From assembly GCA_014155875.1 (NCBI GenBank), contig JACEFZ010001343.1, positions 124,001 through 188,000 on the forward strand: DNA of 64,000 nucleotides. Reading direction: 5' to 3'. Numbering within the stretch: the stretch's first letter is position 1; every line of letters starts with the position of its first letter. The position numbers and the translations under genes were made by a program. The notes under the pieces were generated by a model that saw only the letters and a program-made list of their open reading frames with translations, ran no database searches and was not told where the DNA came from. Positions 32,791 through 45,000 of the stretch are shown here, one piece after another. This DNA is from Cepaea nemoralis. Lineage: Eukaryota; Mollusca; Gastropoda; Stylommatophora; Helicidae.

Positions 32791-34594
32791 TAAGACTGGA
32801 ACATTAAAAGTACTAGGACAGGAATGTTAAAAGTGCTATGACTGGAACATTAAAACTACTAAAACAGGACATTAAAACTACCATGACAGAAACATTAAAA
32901 GTGCTAAGACAGTGACATTAAAACTACTAGGACAGGAACGTTAAAAGTGCTAAGACAGGAACATTAAAACTATTAGGACAAGAACATTAAAATTACTAGG
33001 ACAGAAATATTAAAACTAATAGGACAGGAACCTTAAAATTACTAGGACAGGAATGTTAAAAGTGCTAAGACTGGAACATTAAAACTACTAAAACAGGACA
33101 TTAAACCTACTATGACATAGACATTAAAAGTGCTAAGACAGTGACATTAAAATTACTAGGACAGGAACGTTAAAAGTGCTCAGACAGGACATTAAAACTA
33201 CTAGGACAGGAATGTTAACATTTCTAAGACAGGAACATTAAAACTACTATGACAGAAATGTTAAAAGTGCTAAGACTGGAACATTAAAACTGCTAAGACA
33301 GGACATTAAAACTACTAGGACAGGAACCTTAAAACTACTAGGGCGGGAATGTTAAAAGTGCTAAGACAGAAATGTTAAAACTATTAGGACAGGAACATTA
33401 AAAGTGCTAAGAAAGGAACATTAAAACTACTGGGACAGGAATGTTAAAAGTGCTAAGACAGGAATGTTAAAAGTTGTAAGACTGAAACATTAAAACTACT
33501 AGGAAAGGAACATTAAAACTACTAGGAAAGGAACATTAAAACTACTAGGAAAGGAACATTAAAACTACTAGGACAGGAACATTAAAACTACTAGGAAAGG
33601 AACATTAAAACTACTAGAAAAGGAACGTTAAAACTACTAGGACAAGAACATTAAAACTACTAGGACAAGAACATTAAAACTACTAGGACAGGAATGTTAA
33701 AAGTGCTAAGACTGGAACATTACAACTTCTAGAAAAGGAACGTTAAAACTACTAGGACTGGAATATTAAAACTACTAGGAAATGAATGTTAAAAGTGCTA
33801 AGACAGGACATTAAAACTACCAGGACAGGAGTGTTAAATGTGCTAAGACTGGAACATTAAATTTACTAGGACAGGAACATTAAAAGTGCTAAGACTGAAA
33901 CATTAAAACTACAACGACAGGAACGTTAAAAGTGCTAAGACTGGAACATTAAAACTATTAGGAAAGGAGCGTTAAAACTACCAGGACTGGAACATTAAAA
34001 CTACTAGGAAAGGAACATTAAATCTACTAGGACAGGAACATTAAAACTACCAAGACAGGACATTAAAACTGCTAGGACAGGAACATTAAAACTACTAGGA
34101 CAGGAACGTTAAAAGTGCTAAGACAGGACATTAAAACTACTAGGACAAGAATGTTAAAAGTGCTAAGACAGGACATTAAAACTACTAGGACAGGAACGTT
34201 AAAAGTGCTAAGACAGGACATTAAAACTACTAGGACAAGAATGTTAAAAGTGCTAAGACAATGACATTAAAACTACTAAGACAGGAACGTTAAAAGTGCT
34301 AAGGCAGGAACATTAAAACTACTAGGACAGGAATGTTAACATTTCTAAGACAGGACATTAAAACTACTAGGACAGGAACGTTAACAGTGCTAAAATAAGT
34401 ACATTAAAACTACTAGGACAGAAACATTGAAACTATTAGGACAGGAACGTTAAAACTACTAGGACAGGAACATTAAAACTACTAGGACATGAACCTTAAA
34501 ACTACTAGGGCAGGAATGTTAAAAGTGCTAAGACAGAAACATTAAAACTACTAGGACAGGAATGTTAAAAGTGTTAAGACAGGAACGGTAAAAC
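32765..34594. repeat. 23-bp minisatellite, main block
   Basis: Units of AGGACAGGAACATTAAAACT plus ACT, alternating with AAGACAGGAATGTTAAAAGTGCT variants. Many units lack one or more bases. It is the first of four blocks broken up by RNase H-bearing LINE pieces. Confidence 0.93.
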
Positions 34595-35549
34595 TTCCTT
34601 CAGTTAGTCGACAGATCATCCTCATTGCACATCGAACCGTTCAGTCCATAAGTGCTCGGATCCCCTCCTCAGCAAATCCCGCAGCGTGTAGCGGCTAACG
34701 ACACCATTTCTGTGTTGGTTTATCAGTCTTCTTTGGCTTCTTGCGTAGTGTTCTTGTTTGGCCACTCCTCTTTTAATTTACTGTTCTCGCAGTCTGGCCA
34801 TGGTTGTAGATTCACAGTCATCACTTGGTTCTTGCAAAAGTCTTACTTCTCGTAGAGCATTCAGAATGTCAGCTTGGTCCATGGCGCGTCCGCCCTCCAC
34901 AGCAGCGTTACCTGCGAGCCTGTCATCCCGCTCATTCCCTTGTACTCTCGCATGCCCTGGCACGAAGATGAAACTAATCTTTGCCAGCTGAGACCGCTCC
35001 AGAGACAGCAGTCATTCTCTTCGGATCCCCCCCCCCATCTCTATCCTCTGGAGCATGTTCATTGAGTCGCTAAGGAAACATGCCCTATTGAATGTCTGTG
35101 TATCGAGCCATGTTATTGCTTTACTTACTGCCATGACTTCCATAGTCAGGCTACTTGTGGTCTCAGCAAAAGCACCAGAGTCCTCCTTCACAATTCTCCC
35201 TCCGGCCTGAGCTGTAAAGGCCCATGAGCTTCTCACATGTCGGACGACCGACCCATCTGTGTAAATGACAGCATCACCGTCTAGCAAATTCTCGAAAATC
35301 AACGCTTGTACTTCTGCCTCCACAGCTGCCAGGTTTTCTTGTCTGCATTTTCTGTCTAGTTGGATGCAAACTGAAAAGGATGTGCAGAAATCTTTTGGCA
35401 CTTATACCCACTCCTCGCCAGGTTCTAACTCCTCAAGTGAACACACCTGTTGAAGAATGTCTTCGGCTTGCCCCATCCACGACCGTCCTCTTTTTAACCT
35501 GCTGCCCTTCACCTTCATAATTTCACTATGCAGTGGATGTTGTGTGTTT
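34595..35549 (-). pseudogene. RNase H module of LINE family 6, copy 1 (frameshifted)
   Basis: Minus-strand relic. The frame from 35401 reads AVIYTDGSVV, TSSLTMEVMAVSKAITWLD and CFLSDSMNMLQRIE, covering the D, E and D of the RNase H active site. It breaks near the C10 tract at 35029, then resumes as PGHARVQGNERDDRLAGNAA. A degenerate LINE C-terminal segment follows (GSEHLW-like region near 34660). It differs from copy 2 by compensating small indels around the C tract. RT and endonuclease are absent. Confidence 0.85.
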
Positions 35550-36108
35550 GCTAAGACAGGACATTAAAAATACTAGGACAGGAATGTTAAAACTAATAGG
35601 ACAGGAATGTTAAAAGTGCTAAGACAGAAATATTAAAACTAATAGGACAGGAATGTTAAAAGTGCTAAGACAGAAATATTAAAACTAATAGGACATGAAT
35701 GTTAAAAGTGCTAAGACTGGAACATTAAAACAGGACATTAATACTATAACAGAAACATTAAAAGTGCTAAGACAATGACATTAAAACTACTAGGACAGGA
35801 ATGTTAAAAGTGCTAAGATAGGAACATTAAAACTATTAGGACAGGAACATTAAAACTACTAGGACAGGAACATTAAAACTACTAGGATAGGAATGTTAAC
35901 ATTGTTAAGACAGGTACATTAAAACTACTAGGACAGGAACGTTAAAAGTGCTAAGACAGGAACATTAAAACTACTAGGACAGGAACATTAAAACTACTAG
36001 GACATGAACCTTAAAACTACTAGGGCAGGAATGTTAAAAGTGCTAAGACAGAAACATTAAAACTACTAGGACAGGAATGTTAAAAGTGTTAAGACAGGAA
36101 CGGTAAAA
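35550..36108. repeat. 23-bp minisatellite, block 2
   Basis: Same unit as block 1. Its left 150 bp matches the left part of block 3, and its right end matches the end of block 1, because the module and its flanks are duplicated together. Confidence 0.93.
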
Positions 36109-37063
36109 CTTCCTTCAGTTAGTCGACAGATCATCCTCATTGCACATCGAACCATTCAGTCCATAAGTGCTCGGATCCCCTCCTCAGCAAATCCCGCAGC
36201 GTGTAGCGGCTAACAACACCAGTTCTGTGTTGGTTTATCAGTCTTCTTTGGCTTCCTGCGTAGTGTTCTTGTTTGGCCACCCCTCTTTTAATTTGCTGTT
36301 CTCGCAGTCTGGCCATGGTTGTAGATTCACAGTCATCAATTGGTTCTTCGCAAAAGTCTTACTTCTCGTAGAGCATTCAGAATGTCAGCCTGGTCCATGG
36401 CGCGTCCGCCCTCCACAGTAGCGTTACCTGCGAGCTTGTCAGCCCGCTCATTCCCTTGTACTCTCGCATGCCCTGGCACGAAGATGAAACTAATCTTTGC
36501 CAGCCGAGACCGCTCCAGAGACAGCAATCCATTCTCTTCGGATCCCCCCCCCATCTCTATCCTCTTGAGCATGTTCATTGAGTCGCTAAGGAAACATGCC
36601 CTATTGAATGTCTGTGTATCGAGCCATGTTATTGCTTTACTTACTGCCATGACTTCCATAGTCAGGCTACTTGTGGTCTCAGCAAAAGCACCAGAGTCCT
36701 CCTTCACAATTCTCCCTCCGGCCTGAGCTGTAAAGGCCCATGAGCTTCTCACATGTCGGACGACCGACCCATCTGTGTAAATGACAGCATCACCGTCTAG
36801 CAAATTCTCGAAAATCAACGCTTGTACTTCTGCCTCCACAGCTGCCAGGTTTTCTTGTCTGCATTTTCTGTCTAGTTGGATGCAAACTGAAAAGGATGTG
36901 CAGAAATCTTTTGGCACTTATACCCACTCCTCGCCAGGTTCTAACTCCTCAAGTGAACACACCTGTTGAAGAATGTCTTCGGCTTGCCCCATCCACGACC
37001 GTCCTCTTTTTAACCTGCTGCCCTTCACCTTCATAATTTCACTATGCAGTGGATGTTGTGTGT
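36109..37063 (-). pseudogene. RNase H module of LINE family 6, copy 2 (open RNase H frame)
   Basis: Minus frame 36917-36336 is open across the whole RNase H fold: IYTDGS (first Asp), TMEVMAV (Glu), LSDSMNML (Asp), and FVPGHARVQGNERADKLAG with the conserved His and final Asp. Upstream (to 37063) is the degraded RT-RNase H linker. Downstream is the broken C-terminal region. Offset from copy 1 by 1515 bp and nearly identical, flanking minisatellite included. Confidence 0.88.
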
Positions 37064-37799
37064 TTGCTAAGACAGGACATTAAAAATACTAGGACAGGAA
37101 TGTTAAAACTAATAGGACAGGAATGTTAAAAGTGCTAAGACAGAAATATTAAAACTAATAGGACAGGAATGTTAAAAGTGCTAAGACAGAAATATTAAAC
37201 TAATAGGACATGAATGTTAAAAGTGCTAAGACTGGAACATTAAAACTACAAAAACAGGACATTAAAACTACTATAACAGAAACATTAAAAGTGCTAAGAC
37301 AATGACATTAAAACTACTAGGACAGGAATGTTAAAAGTGCTAAGATAGGAACATTAAAACTATTAGGACAGGAACATTAAAACTACTAGGACAGGAACAT
37401 TAAAACTACTAGGATAGGAATGTTAACATTGTTAAGACAGGTACATTAAAACTACTAGGACAGGAACGTTAAAAGTGCTAAGACAGGAACATTAAAACTA
37501 CTAGGACAGGAACATTAAAACTACTAGGATAGGAATGTTAACATTGTTAAGACAGGTACATTAAAACTACTAGGACAAGAACGTTAACAGTGCGAAGACA
37601 GGAACATTAAAACTACTATGACAGGAACGTTAAAAATGCTAAGACAAGACATTAAAACTACTAGGGCAGGAACATTAAAAGTGCTTAGACAGGACATTAA
37701 AATTACTAGGACAGGAACTTAAAAGTGCTAAGACAGGACATTAAAATTACTATGACAGAAACGTTAAAAGTACCAGGACTGGAACATTAAAACTACTAG
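37064..37799. repeat. 23-bp minisatellite, block 3
   Basis: Same unit. Contains an internal duplication around AGGATAGGAATGTTAACATT (about 37405 and 37525). Confidence 0.92.
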
Positions 37800-38286
37800 G
37801 AAACGCACATCGTGATTGTTACTGACTCAGAAAGCATGCTGACGAGGGTGAGGATGGGCAGGCTTCGTGCGGAGTGGCTTGCTTCGCTTCGGAGGTCACG
37901 GGTGACAAGCATCTCCTGGATCTTTTCTCCGGGGCATGCTGGTGTGCTGGGGAATGAACAGGCAGACAGGTTGGCTGGCTCTGCAGAACTTGGTGGAGTA
38001 TTGATACATGACAAGGCAAATGTGGTTGCGGCCTTGTGGGAGCATGTGCACACCTCGGAGGAGCAAATGGATTACCATGGTCTGGCAAGAATGAGACCAC
38101 GAGGAATGACGAGGGGATCTGGCCGATGCTCGACGCTCAGAGGAAAGGCAAGACGGACATATAATCAGATTGCTACTGGTACTATTAGTGTTGGAACTCT
38201 TCGCTGGCTGCTGAGGATGGGGATGGAGCGCTTATGGGAATGCCCTGAATTCTGTGATGTCGATTCCTAAATCAATCAATCAATCA
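37800..38286 (+). pseudogene. RNase H module of LINE family 6 relative, C-terminal part, + orientation
   Basis: Frame 37812-38270: VTDSESML, ISWIFSPGHAGVLGNEQADRLAG, then GTISVGTLRWLLRMGMERLWECP and a CPEFC-type ending, a stop and an (AATC)n tail. It starts inside RNase H, so it is 5'-truncated. The flanks AACTACTAGGA and AACTATTAGGA are consistent with a target duplication in the array. It is a different subfamily from copies 1 and 2. Confidence 0.85.
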
Positions 38287-38385
38287 ACTATTAGGACAGG
38301 AACATTAAAACTACTAGGATAGAAACGTTAAAAGTGCTAAGACCGGCAACATTAAAGCTACTAGGACAGGAATGCTAACAGTAAA
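38287..38385. repeat. 23-bp minisatellite, terminal remnant
   Basis: Three to four units closing the array after the + RNase H fragment. Confidence 0.85.
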
Positions 38386-38554
38386 AACGAAGTAAAAGTA
38401 GTCCTAGCAGATACAGCCACTGGGTGTGAAATGTTAGACCTTCACATATTCTAGACCATCACATATGAGGTGGGTCACTGTATTCTTCGTCGTCACCTTT
38501 GATCTTTGCTCAGACAATTCCCAGAGAATTCTGAAAATTGTCAGCTACCCATTT

Positions 38555-38675
38555 TCATATGGCTGGACTGACCCCAGAGCCATACTGGTGGGTAGTCCTG
38601 CTGGGGATTGTACCTGGCCCTTGTCTTGGTAGGCAAGTGAACTATCTACTATGCCACCACCACTAGGACAGGAAT
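38555..38675 (-). repeat. SINE-like fragment (antisense)
   Basis: The reverse complement has GGTGGCATAGTAGATAGTTC (A-box-like) and GGTACAATCCCCAGCAGG (B-box-like). Similar to 49850-49985. Confidence 0.5.
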
Positions 38676-39234
38676 AACACTGAGACCAAGTGGATACAAG
38701 TAGTATCTGTCTGGGACGGAAGGACTCCAGCATAATCAGAGGAGTGACTGGTACACAATGGGGAAATTAGCAGGTGGATTATGTGCTGTGTGTTTGTTAA
38801 TCAGCTTGTGTAATCAGGTGAGGCTGTTGTAACGCTGTCTAATAATTTTTATAATATACTTTTCTATGTTTTTTAGAAAGTATTTTTTTAAATGTTTTAG
38901 TAACAATTTTTAATAAAAAGATTTTTTTAAAGACATGGGAAATGCAAGTTTTAAATAGACAGAATAAACAGATTTATATATTTTATATAAGAATAAATAA
39001 GTAAATTTCTAGTGTTTAGCTGTATTTTGTTTATTTGTTGCTTTATATTTCCAAAACTTTTATGTTTGAAGTTATGCTGTCACCCTTTTGGCCAGCGAGC
39101 TATATTATGACAAGGCTGATTTTGTGAAGGCTTTCTGGGGTCAAATGGAAAGTGCAGAAAAACAAAGGGCCCATATCTGGAAAGACTGATGATGCCAGAA
39201 GTGACCAGAGGGACTGGACTGGATAATATTCTAT

Positions 39235-39375
39235 GTGTAGAGTCGATCATACATAGACGTACGTTACATCAGACTGCCACTGGTGTCATCAACACGGGTA
39301 CTCTTGGTTGGCTTCTGAAGAAGGGGACGAGGCGCATGTGTGTACGAATGGCCCAAGTGTGGTGATGGGGATGCT
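39235..39375 (+). pseudogene. LINE family 6 C-terminal relic
   Basis: Reads QTATGVINTGTLGWLLKKGT, then shifts frame through a text that would give a W-x-C-P-x-C-G ending. It parallels the end of 37800-38270 (IATGTISVGTLRWLLRMG). Confidence 0.65.
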
Positions 39376-39475
39376 GGATTTTACGTGCCTATATAATGCA
39401 GACCTGATAAGGCAAACTCACTTGGGACCCCAGAAATAGTTCTTCTTATCAGAAATTCCTCTTATAAAAGTTCAA

Positions 39476-39476
<1 letters not shown>

Positions 39477-39529
<53 letters not shown>
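39477..39529. repeat. (TA)n microsatellite
   Basis: About 26 TA dinucleotides without interruption. Confidence 0.97.
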
Positions 39530-39531
<2 letters not shown>

Positions 39532-40104
39532 ATGCATTTACAACATACAATACAATATTGTTCTTCACAACAGAAATTTGCCACATCCGAGATCGCCTTA
39601 AGCAGTTTGCACTGTATTCAATGTGAATTTTTATGCAGAAGATGAACTAATGAATAGCACTAACAATAATAATGTACGACGCTTGACTACTGAATCTGAA
39701 TGGCTGATGCCCTATACCATCAAAATCAATGCACCACTGATATGTTTCCAAATCCAACAGCTGATTTTGAACCCTTGACCCGGTATGTCGGGGAATTGTG
39801 AGACTGCGTGTCACTGACCCCTAAGCCACAAACGCTAACATATACCGCTGGGGTCATAAACCAACCATAGGCCAGATTTCTAGGAGTGAAAGTACTCACC
39901 AATTGATTTAGGAAGGCTTGGAGAGGAGAGACAGACACGTCCTATAACAACTTCATTGCTCTGTTTCTCATCAGATAACTATAGCAGCCACTAGTCCTAG
40001 GACAAGCAATTAACAAGAAACCAACATAACAAACACACCAGTTTGCGGACTGTCACCAACATGCTGAGAGACTCAACCTTTGTTCTAATGATTATTTAAT
40101 ACTG
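39530..40104. other. Nothing recognised
   Basis: Contains SINE-like text around 39770-39850 (CGAACCCTTGACCCGG-type in context) but no clear boundaries. Confidence 0.35.
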
Positions 40105-40234
40105 AAACTGACGAACAGATGGACAGGGCAAGCAATACCTACTAGCCATATAACCAATGAACAGATGGCCAGGGCAAGCAATACCTACTAGCCATATAAC
40201 CAATGAACAGATGGCCAGGGCAAGCAATACCTTT
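40105..40234. repeat. 46-bp minisatellite, left part
   Basis: Units CCATATAACCAATGAACAGA plus TGGCCAGGGCAAGCAATACC and TACTAG. Interrupted by a LINE family 6 insertion. Confidence 0.92.
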
Positions 40235-41003
40235 AGTTATTCAGTTCAGTTATCAGTTGGGGTATCTTCGTTGCACTCCGGACATGTCCATAGGTGCTCA
40301 GATCCTCCCCCCAGCATATGCATCAGCGTCCGGTGGCTAATAGTGCCAGTTCTGTGTTGGTTGACGAGGCGCTTTGTTTTCCGGATGTACCTCTCGCGTC
40401 TGGCTGTGCCGATTCTTACTCCCAGGTCTTTCATCCTGGACAGCGATGTGGAATCATTGACGTCAAAGTCCTCTGTTCTCGCCATATCTTTAAGGACGTT
40501 AACATCGGCACGATCCATGGGCTGGCCATCTACAGGGGGTGCAGAGCCAGCCAGTTTGTCAGCTCGTTCATTTCCCTCGACTCCCGCATGTCCCGGGACA
40601 AGATGAAGGTGACTTTACGGACAACAGACTTCCGCAGCGATTCAGTCCACTGTCTACGTACAGATCCAGCTTCGACCTTCTGAATCATGCTCATTGAATC
40701 ACTTAGTACACACACGTTGGTATAATGCTGTGACTCCAGCCATATGAAAGCCTGTGTAACTGCCATCACCTCCATCGTCATGCTGCTCGTGGTCATAGAG
40801 TGGGCACCACTGGATTCTTGAACGGTTCGGCCCGCTGTACGGGCTGTAAATGCCCATGCACTTCTCTGCTGCTTTACCACAGATCCATCTGTATAGATGA
40901 GCACTTCGGGGCTATCTGAGTGTTCATAGATGAGCGCGTTAACCTCTGCATTGACAGCGGCAAGGTTCAGCTCTCTGCACCGTCTGTCGAGTGTGATAAT
41001 GGA
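40235..41003 (-). pseudogene. RNase H and C-terminal module of LINE family 6, inserted with target duplication
   Basis: Minus frame from 41009: VLIYTDGSVV, SSMTMEVMAVTQAFIWLE, VCVLSDSMSMIQK, then a one-base shift at the PGH motif. It continues at 40518 with MDRADVNVL, RLVNQHRTGTISHRTLMHML and GGSEHLWTCPECNED, a Cys-x-x-Cys end. AAGCAATACCT flanks both sides (about 40222-40232 and 41005-41015), a likely target duplication inside the 46-bp array. Confidence 0.86.
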
Positions 41004-41400
41004 AAGCAATACCTACTAGCCATATAACCAATGAACAGATGGCCAGGGCAAGGAATACCTACTAGCCATATAGCCAATGAACAGATGGCTAGGGCAAGGA
41101 ATGTCTACTAGCCATATAGCCAATGAACAGATGGCCAGGGCAAGTAATACCTACTAGCCATATAGCCAATGAACAGACGGCCAGGGCAAGGAATACCTAC
41201 TAGCCATATAGCCAATGAACAGATGGCTAGGGCAAGGAATGTCTACTAGCCATATAGCCAATGAACAGATGGCCAGGGCAAGGAATGTCTACTAGCCATA
41301 TAGCCAATGAACAGATGGCTAGGGCAAGGAATGTCTACTAGCCATATAGCCAATGAACAGATGGCCAGGGCAAGGAATGTCTACTAGCCATATAGCCAAT
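41004..41400. repeat. 46-bp minisatellite, right part
   Basis: About eight and a half units continuing the pattern after the LINE insertion. Variants alternate CAATACC with GAATGTC. Confidence 0.93.
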
Positions 41401-41404
41401 GAAA

Positions 41405-41634
41405 CCTTCACTCTCGAGGTTAGCATGGCTGAATGGATAAGAACGGTAGTTCTTAAACAACTGACGTGGTGATGCCGAGGTAGCGGAAGAGCCTCTGAAG
41501 TCGGAGTGGCTTCTCCTGATGGCAGGAGACACTGGTAATAGGAAAAGCTAATCCACATGCAAAAATCGGTCTAATGCACTAGGTGTAGTAGCACAGATAT
41601 GCTCCGAGTACAAAACGAGCGAGGACTCTTCTTC

Positions 41635-41640
<6 letters not shown>
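41405..41640 (+). repeat. SINE-B, near full length
   Basis: tRNA-like head TTAGCATGGCTGAATGGATA (A box), body GAAGTCGGAGTGGCTTCTCC, GGCAGGAGACACTGGTAATA and CACATGCAAAAATCGG, tail CTTCTTCT then a C22 tract at 41636-41657. Confidence 0.78.
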
Positions 41641-41665
<25 letters not shown>

Positions 41666-41964
41666 CCACTTTCATTACAAACGTTCACATAAAAAATACA
41701 GACACCGAGACGCTTGGAGTCGTAGATACATATATTTTGTTTTATTTAAAGCTCAGATTGATACCAAGACAAAGAATGAAGACAAATTGAAACTGAACTG
41801 TTCAAATGCTTTTCAAGTCTGGCCATGACTTTCCTAAATCTCAAATACCCCTCAACCAACTCAATATACTACCTTGGCTGTAAGCAGCTACGTCCAGACT
41901 GGCGGCTAACACATTTCCCTTAAATTAGCACATAAAAAGACAATTCTATTGAAACTACTAATTA

Positions 41965-41972
<8 letters not shown>

Positions 41973-42027
<55 letters not shown>

Positions 42028-42032
42028 TATAT
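41973..42032. repeat. (TA)n microsatellite
   Basis: About 29 TA dinucleotides with one AA interruption. Confidence 0.97.
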
Positions 42033-42094
42033 TGAAAAAACCCACAAACACACTAAACTTACAGTAACGGATATATTGTAATACCTGTACACAT

Positions 42095-42330
42095 TGTTAC
42101 ATTGGGGAGGAGATGGACACTGCCAATCTAGGTCTGGGTCATGAAAACACCATAATTGTTTCACGCTGTTGATGCTTCCATCATGGTACCCACACAATAG
42201 TTTACCGTTACACTGGCGAGGAGAAGGACACTGCCAAGCTAACCCTGGGTCATGGCTACACTATAATTGTTGTACACTGTTGATGGTCTTCCATCGTGGT
42301 ATCAACACAATAGTTAATAATAGCTCCGTC
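42095..42330. repeat. Two-copy direct repeat of about 110 bp
   Basis: GAGGAGATGGACACTGCCAA at 42109 and GAGGAGAAGGACACTGCCAA at 42219, each followed by CTGGGTCATG…ACTATAATTGTT-type text and CTGTTGATG. Diverged tandem pair. Confidence 0.75.
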
Positions 42331-42869
42331 TGTTCCATTTCATATGTGAGGTCTGCTGATCTATACTGTCACAACAAATAATTAAATCTACCAACAGAAA
42401 CATGTTTAAAGGTAAGGAGACTCACTTCATTGCACTGGGTTTGATCCCATCCAGCGTGCCCTCTCTCCACAAAGCAGTTAACTGCCCACCAAAAGTGTCA
42501 CACACAGTATGAACACCTCATTTCCAGCTACCATCCCCAGGTGTCTTTGAAAAAAATTGCACATGTGAATCAAATGAGTCTAGAAACAAACCCACAACCT
42601 TTTGAGCACAAGGCAGACAGCTTAACCACTTCGTCATAGAGCCTCGGAAAGATTCCTGACTCTTGTCTACAGGCTCCTAGAACCATACTTGAAAATAAAT
42701 ATGGAAGCTTCCATGTTTGGGTGGAGTGAGCAGTGATTTCCTTATTTTGTGTGGTTTATTTCTGTTGATGTAGGGGTTCTTGGGCCTGCAGTCGAGAGTA
42801 GAAAATCTCTGAAAACATTCTAATTGTTGGTTGTGACTGTAGACACCAGCAATCTTATTTGTTTTTTGT
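42331..42869. other. Nothing recognised apart from a repeat shared with 59.2 kb
   Basis: Near 42418-42460 ACTTCATTGCACTGGGTTTG resembles 59218-59240 (ACTTCATTGCACCAGGTTTT), an interspersed repeat. Confidence 0.4.
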
Positions 42870-43115
42870 TTACATGTAGGACCCACATAGCTGGTGGTCA
42901 AGGGTTCAAGCTGGCATGAAATGGGTTAAAAATTGACCGGGACTCCCAGGCGACCGAGTCTAAAACAGGTACCTTGAAATAGCTTGGGAAGTGAAGGTGG
43001 CTGGCGTGACTGTGACCACATCACCCACGTGCAGTCTGGCCTTTAGAGTTACGGGACTAGAACCATATACCCACCAGGCCTGGGGGAGTGTAAAATATGT
43101 CCTTCACCCATGGGT
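42870..43115 (+). repeat. SINE-A, diverged
   Basis: CAAGGGTTCAAGCTGGCATG (B-box-like), ATTGACCGGGACTCCCAGGC, AATAGCTTGGGAAGTGAAGG, GACCACATCACCCACGTGCA and an end GGCCTGGGGGAGTGTAAAAT. Confidence 0.7.
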
Positions 43116-43499
43116 TCATTTGATAATTTTTATGTCCTGACTTTCAAATGCTGTATACAAATATAAATGCAACTTACAGAATTTTTAAAGAAAAATTACA
43201 CGCTTACAGAATACACTAAACACATGATCGATATAAAAATAATTTAACATAATGAACTATAATCAGACCTAGTAACAATGCTTGATATCAGATTAGTACC
43301 TATTACAATCACATTTCAAATCTCCATATTCAAAATTGTTTACAAATCTGATGCTTTCTAATGATTCAGTTCATTTATTTTGAAATAAATTATTGCATTT
43401 CCAAATATGCGCACACTGCACAATACAATCTTGACCACTTCAAACATAAAATGCCATGTAATATATATCTTCTTTGTTTATTTTTGGCCCTATTTCATC
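43116..43499. other. AT-rich; nothing recognised
   Basis: No open frame, repeat or RNA gene recognised. Confidence 0.4.
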
Positions 43500-43805
43500 C
43501 AGAGGGGGAATAAATCCTGAACCTCACTCCAAGTCATCCTACCCATGCCGCTCTGCCCATGTCCTTCCCATATTTCTGTCTCTTCTTCTCTTCCCCATGG
43601 GGTGTTAAAGTCTTCCTCTGTGTCACCTGCTCTGTGGATTTCAGACAAAGATATGTTCCCGGGGCCCATTAGGGTCAGAGGAGACGAAGGAGGGTTGGAC
43701 TTGGGGCTGGCTTCCCCATTCCTTAGAACAATTTATTTGCAAAATTCAATCAACAATGAGCACATCTAAAGATCAGAAAAATAGAATAACCAACCAACCA
43801 ACCAA
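43500..43805 (+). repeat. Retroelement-like 3' segment with (AACC)n tail
   Basis: A C/T-rich then G-rich segment with a 74-residue open frame lacking motifs, ending AACAATTTATTTGCAAAATT and, 40 bp later, CCAACCAACCAACCAA. The tail form suggests the 3' end of a non-LTR element. Confidence 0.45.
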
Positions 43806-44547
43806 GAGGACAGGAGGTGCTTCCAGAAACATATCATGTGGAACATACTAAATGATATCGTCACTAGAAACTGCTACTGTCGCAGCAAAACAAAATACAT
43901 GTAAGACGGTGTTAAATAAATCAACTGCAATCAAAGAACACTGAGGTGAGAAGATAAAAACACACACTGCTACAAGTGTCACACCACTGGTTCACACACA
44001 AACTGATAACACTGGGTAGGCAAACACAAAATGGGCCAAAAATCTAAGTGAACTGTTCTCAAAACATTGCTTTCCTCACAAATGCATGCCATATACACAA
44101 GAAGAGCTGGTGGCTGTATGTTAAAACCTGTCCCTGCAAGATGTCATATTAACTCACTTTGTGGGTGTTACATCTACCCATGTATCCAGCAAGTTGGGAA
44201 ATTAATGGAACTGATATTACAGCAGTCTGGAGCAATTTATAGTTGTTCAACTGTCTTCAGTGGAGACAATTCTTTCCTCAGTACACTACCTGTACACCCA
44301 AAACACAACATGTGTACACATTAGTGCAGCGATCTCTTAATCCCTTGTACCACTGATATGTCCAGCAGCTTTTGGCTTGAAAACAACGAATAGAAAAAGG
44401 CACAAAATTCTTAAATCCAGCCTCCTGATCAATATAACATTACGTACATTACACATTTTATTACAATTATCTATATGACCATCATTATTTTCCCAGATGG
44501 CTTTCAGTAGATAGTGGCATGTCTGCACAACTGATTCCATATGTCTC
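43806..44547. other. Nothing recognised
   Basis: Short frames on both strands only; no motif. Confidence 0.4.
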
Positions 44548-45000
44548 AGCTGGATTTACTACTGTCTCCAGCTGTATACACCATGCTACCTTCGGTATGT
44601 CTCTGCTGGAGTGATCACTGTCTCCAGCTGTATACACCATGCTACCTTCGGTATGTCTCTGCTGGAGTGATCACTGTCTCCAGCTGTATACACCATGCTA
44701 CCTTCGGTATGTCTCTGCTGGAGTGATCACTGTCTCCAGCTGTATACACCATGCTACCTTCGGTATGTCTCTGCTGGAGTGATCACTGTCTCCAGCTGTA
44801 TACACCATGCTACCTTCGGTATGTCTCTGCTGGAGTGATCACTGTCTCCAGCTGTATACACCATGCTACCTTCGGTATGTCTCTGCTGGAGTGATCACTG
44901 TCTCCAGCTGTATACACCATGCTACCTTCGGTATGTCTCTGCTGGAGTGATCACTGTCTCCAGCTGTATACACCATGCTACCTTCGGTACGTCTCTGTCA
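44548..45000. repeat. 56-bp minisatellite, very homogeneous
   Basis: About eight units of CTGTCTCCAGCTGTATACAC, CATGCTACCTTCGGTATGTC and TCTGCTGGAGTGATCA, nearly all identical. The last unit diverges. Confidence 0.95.

Noticed and set aside
34778..41009. RNase H frames as host genes
   Set aside because: They are 5'-truncated LINE ends with target duplications, decayed neighbours and tandem tails; no host gene structure.
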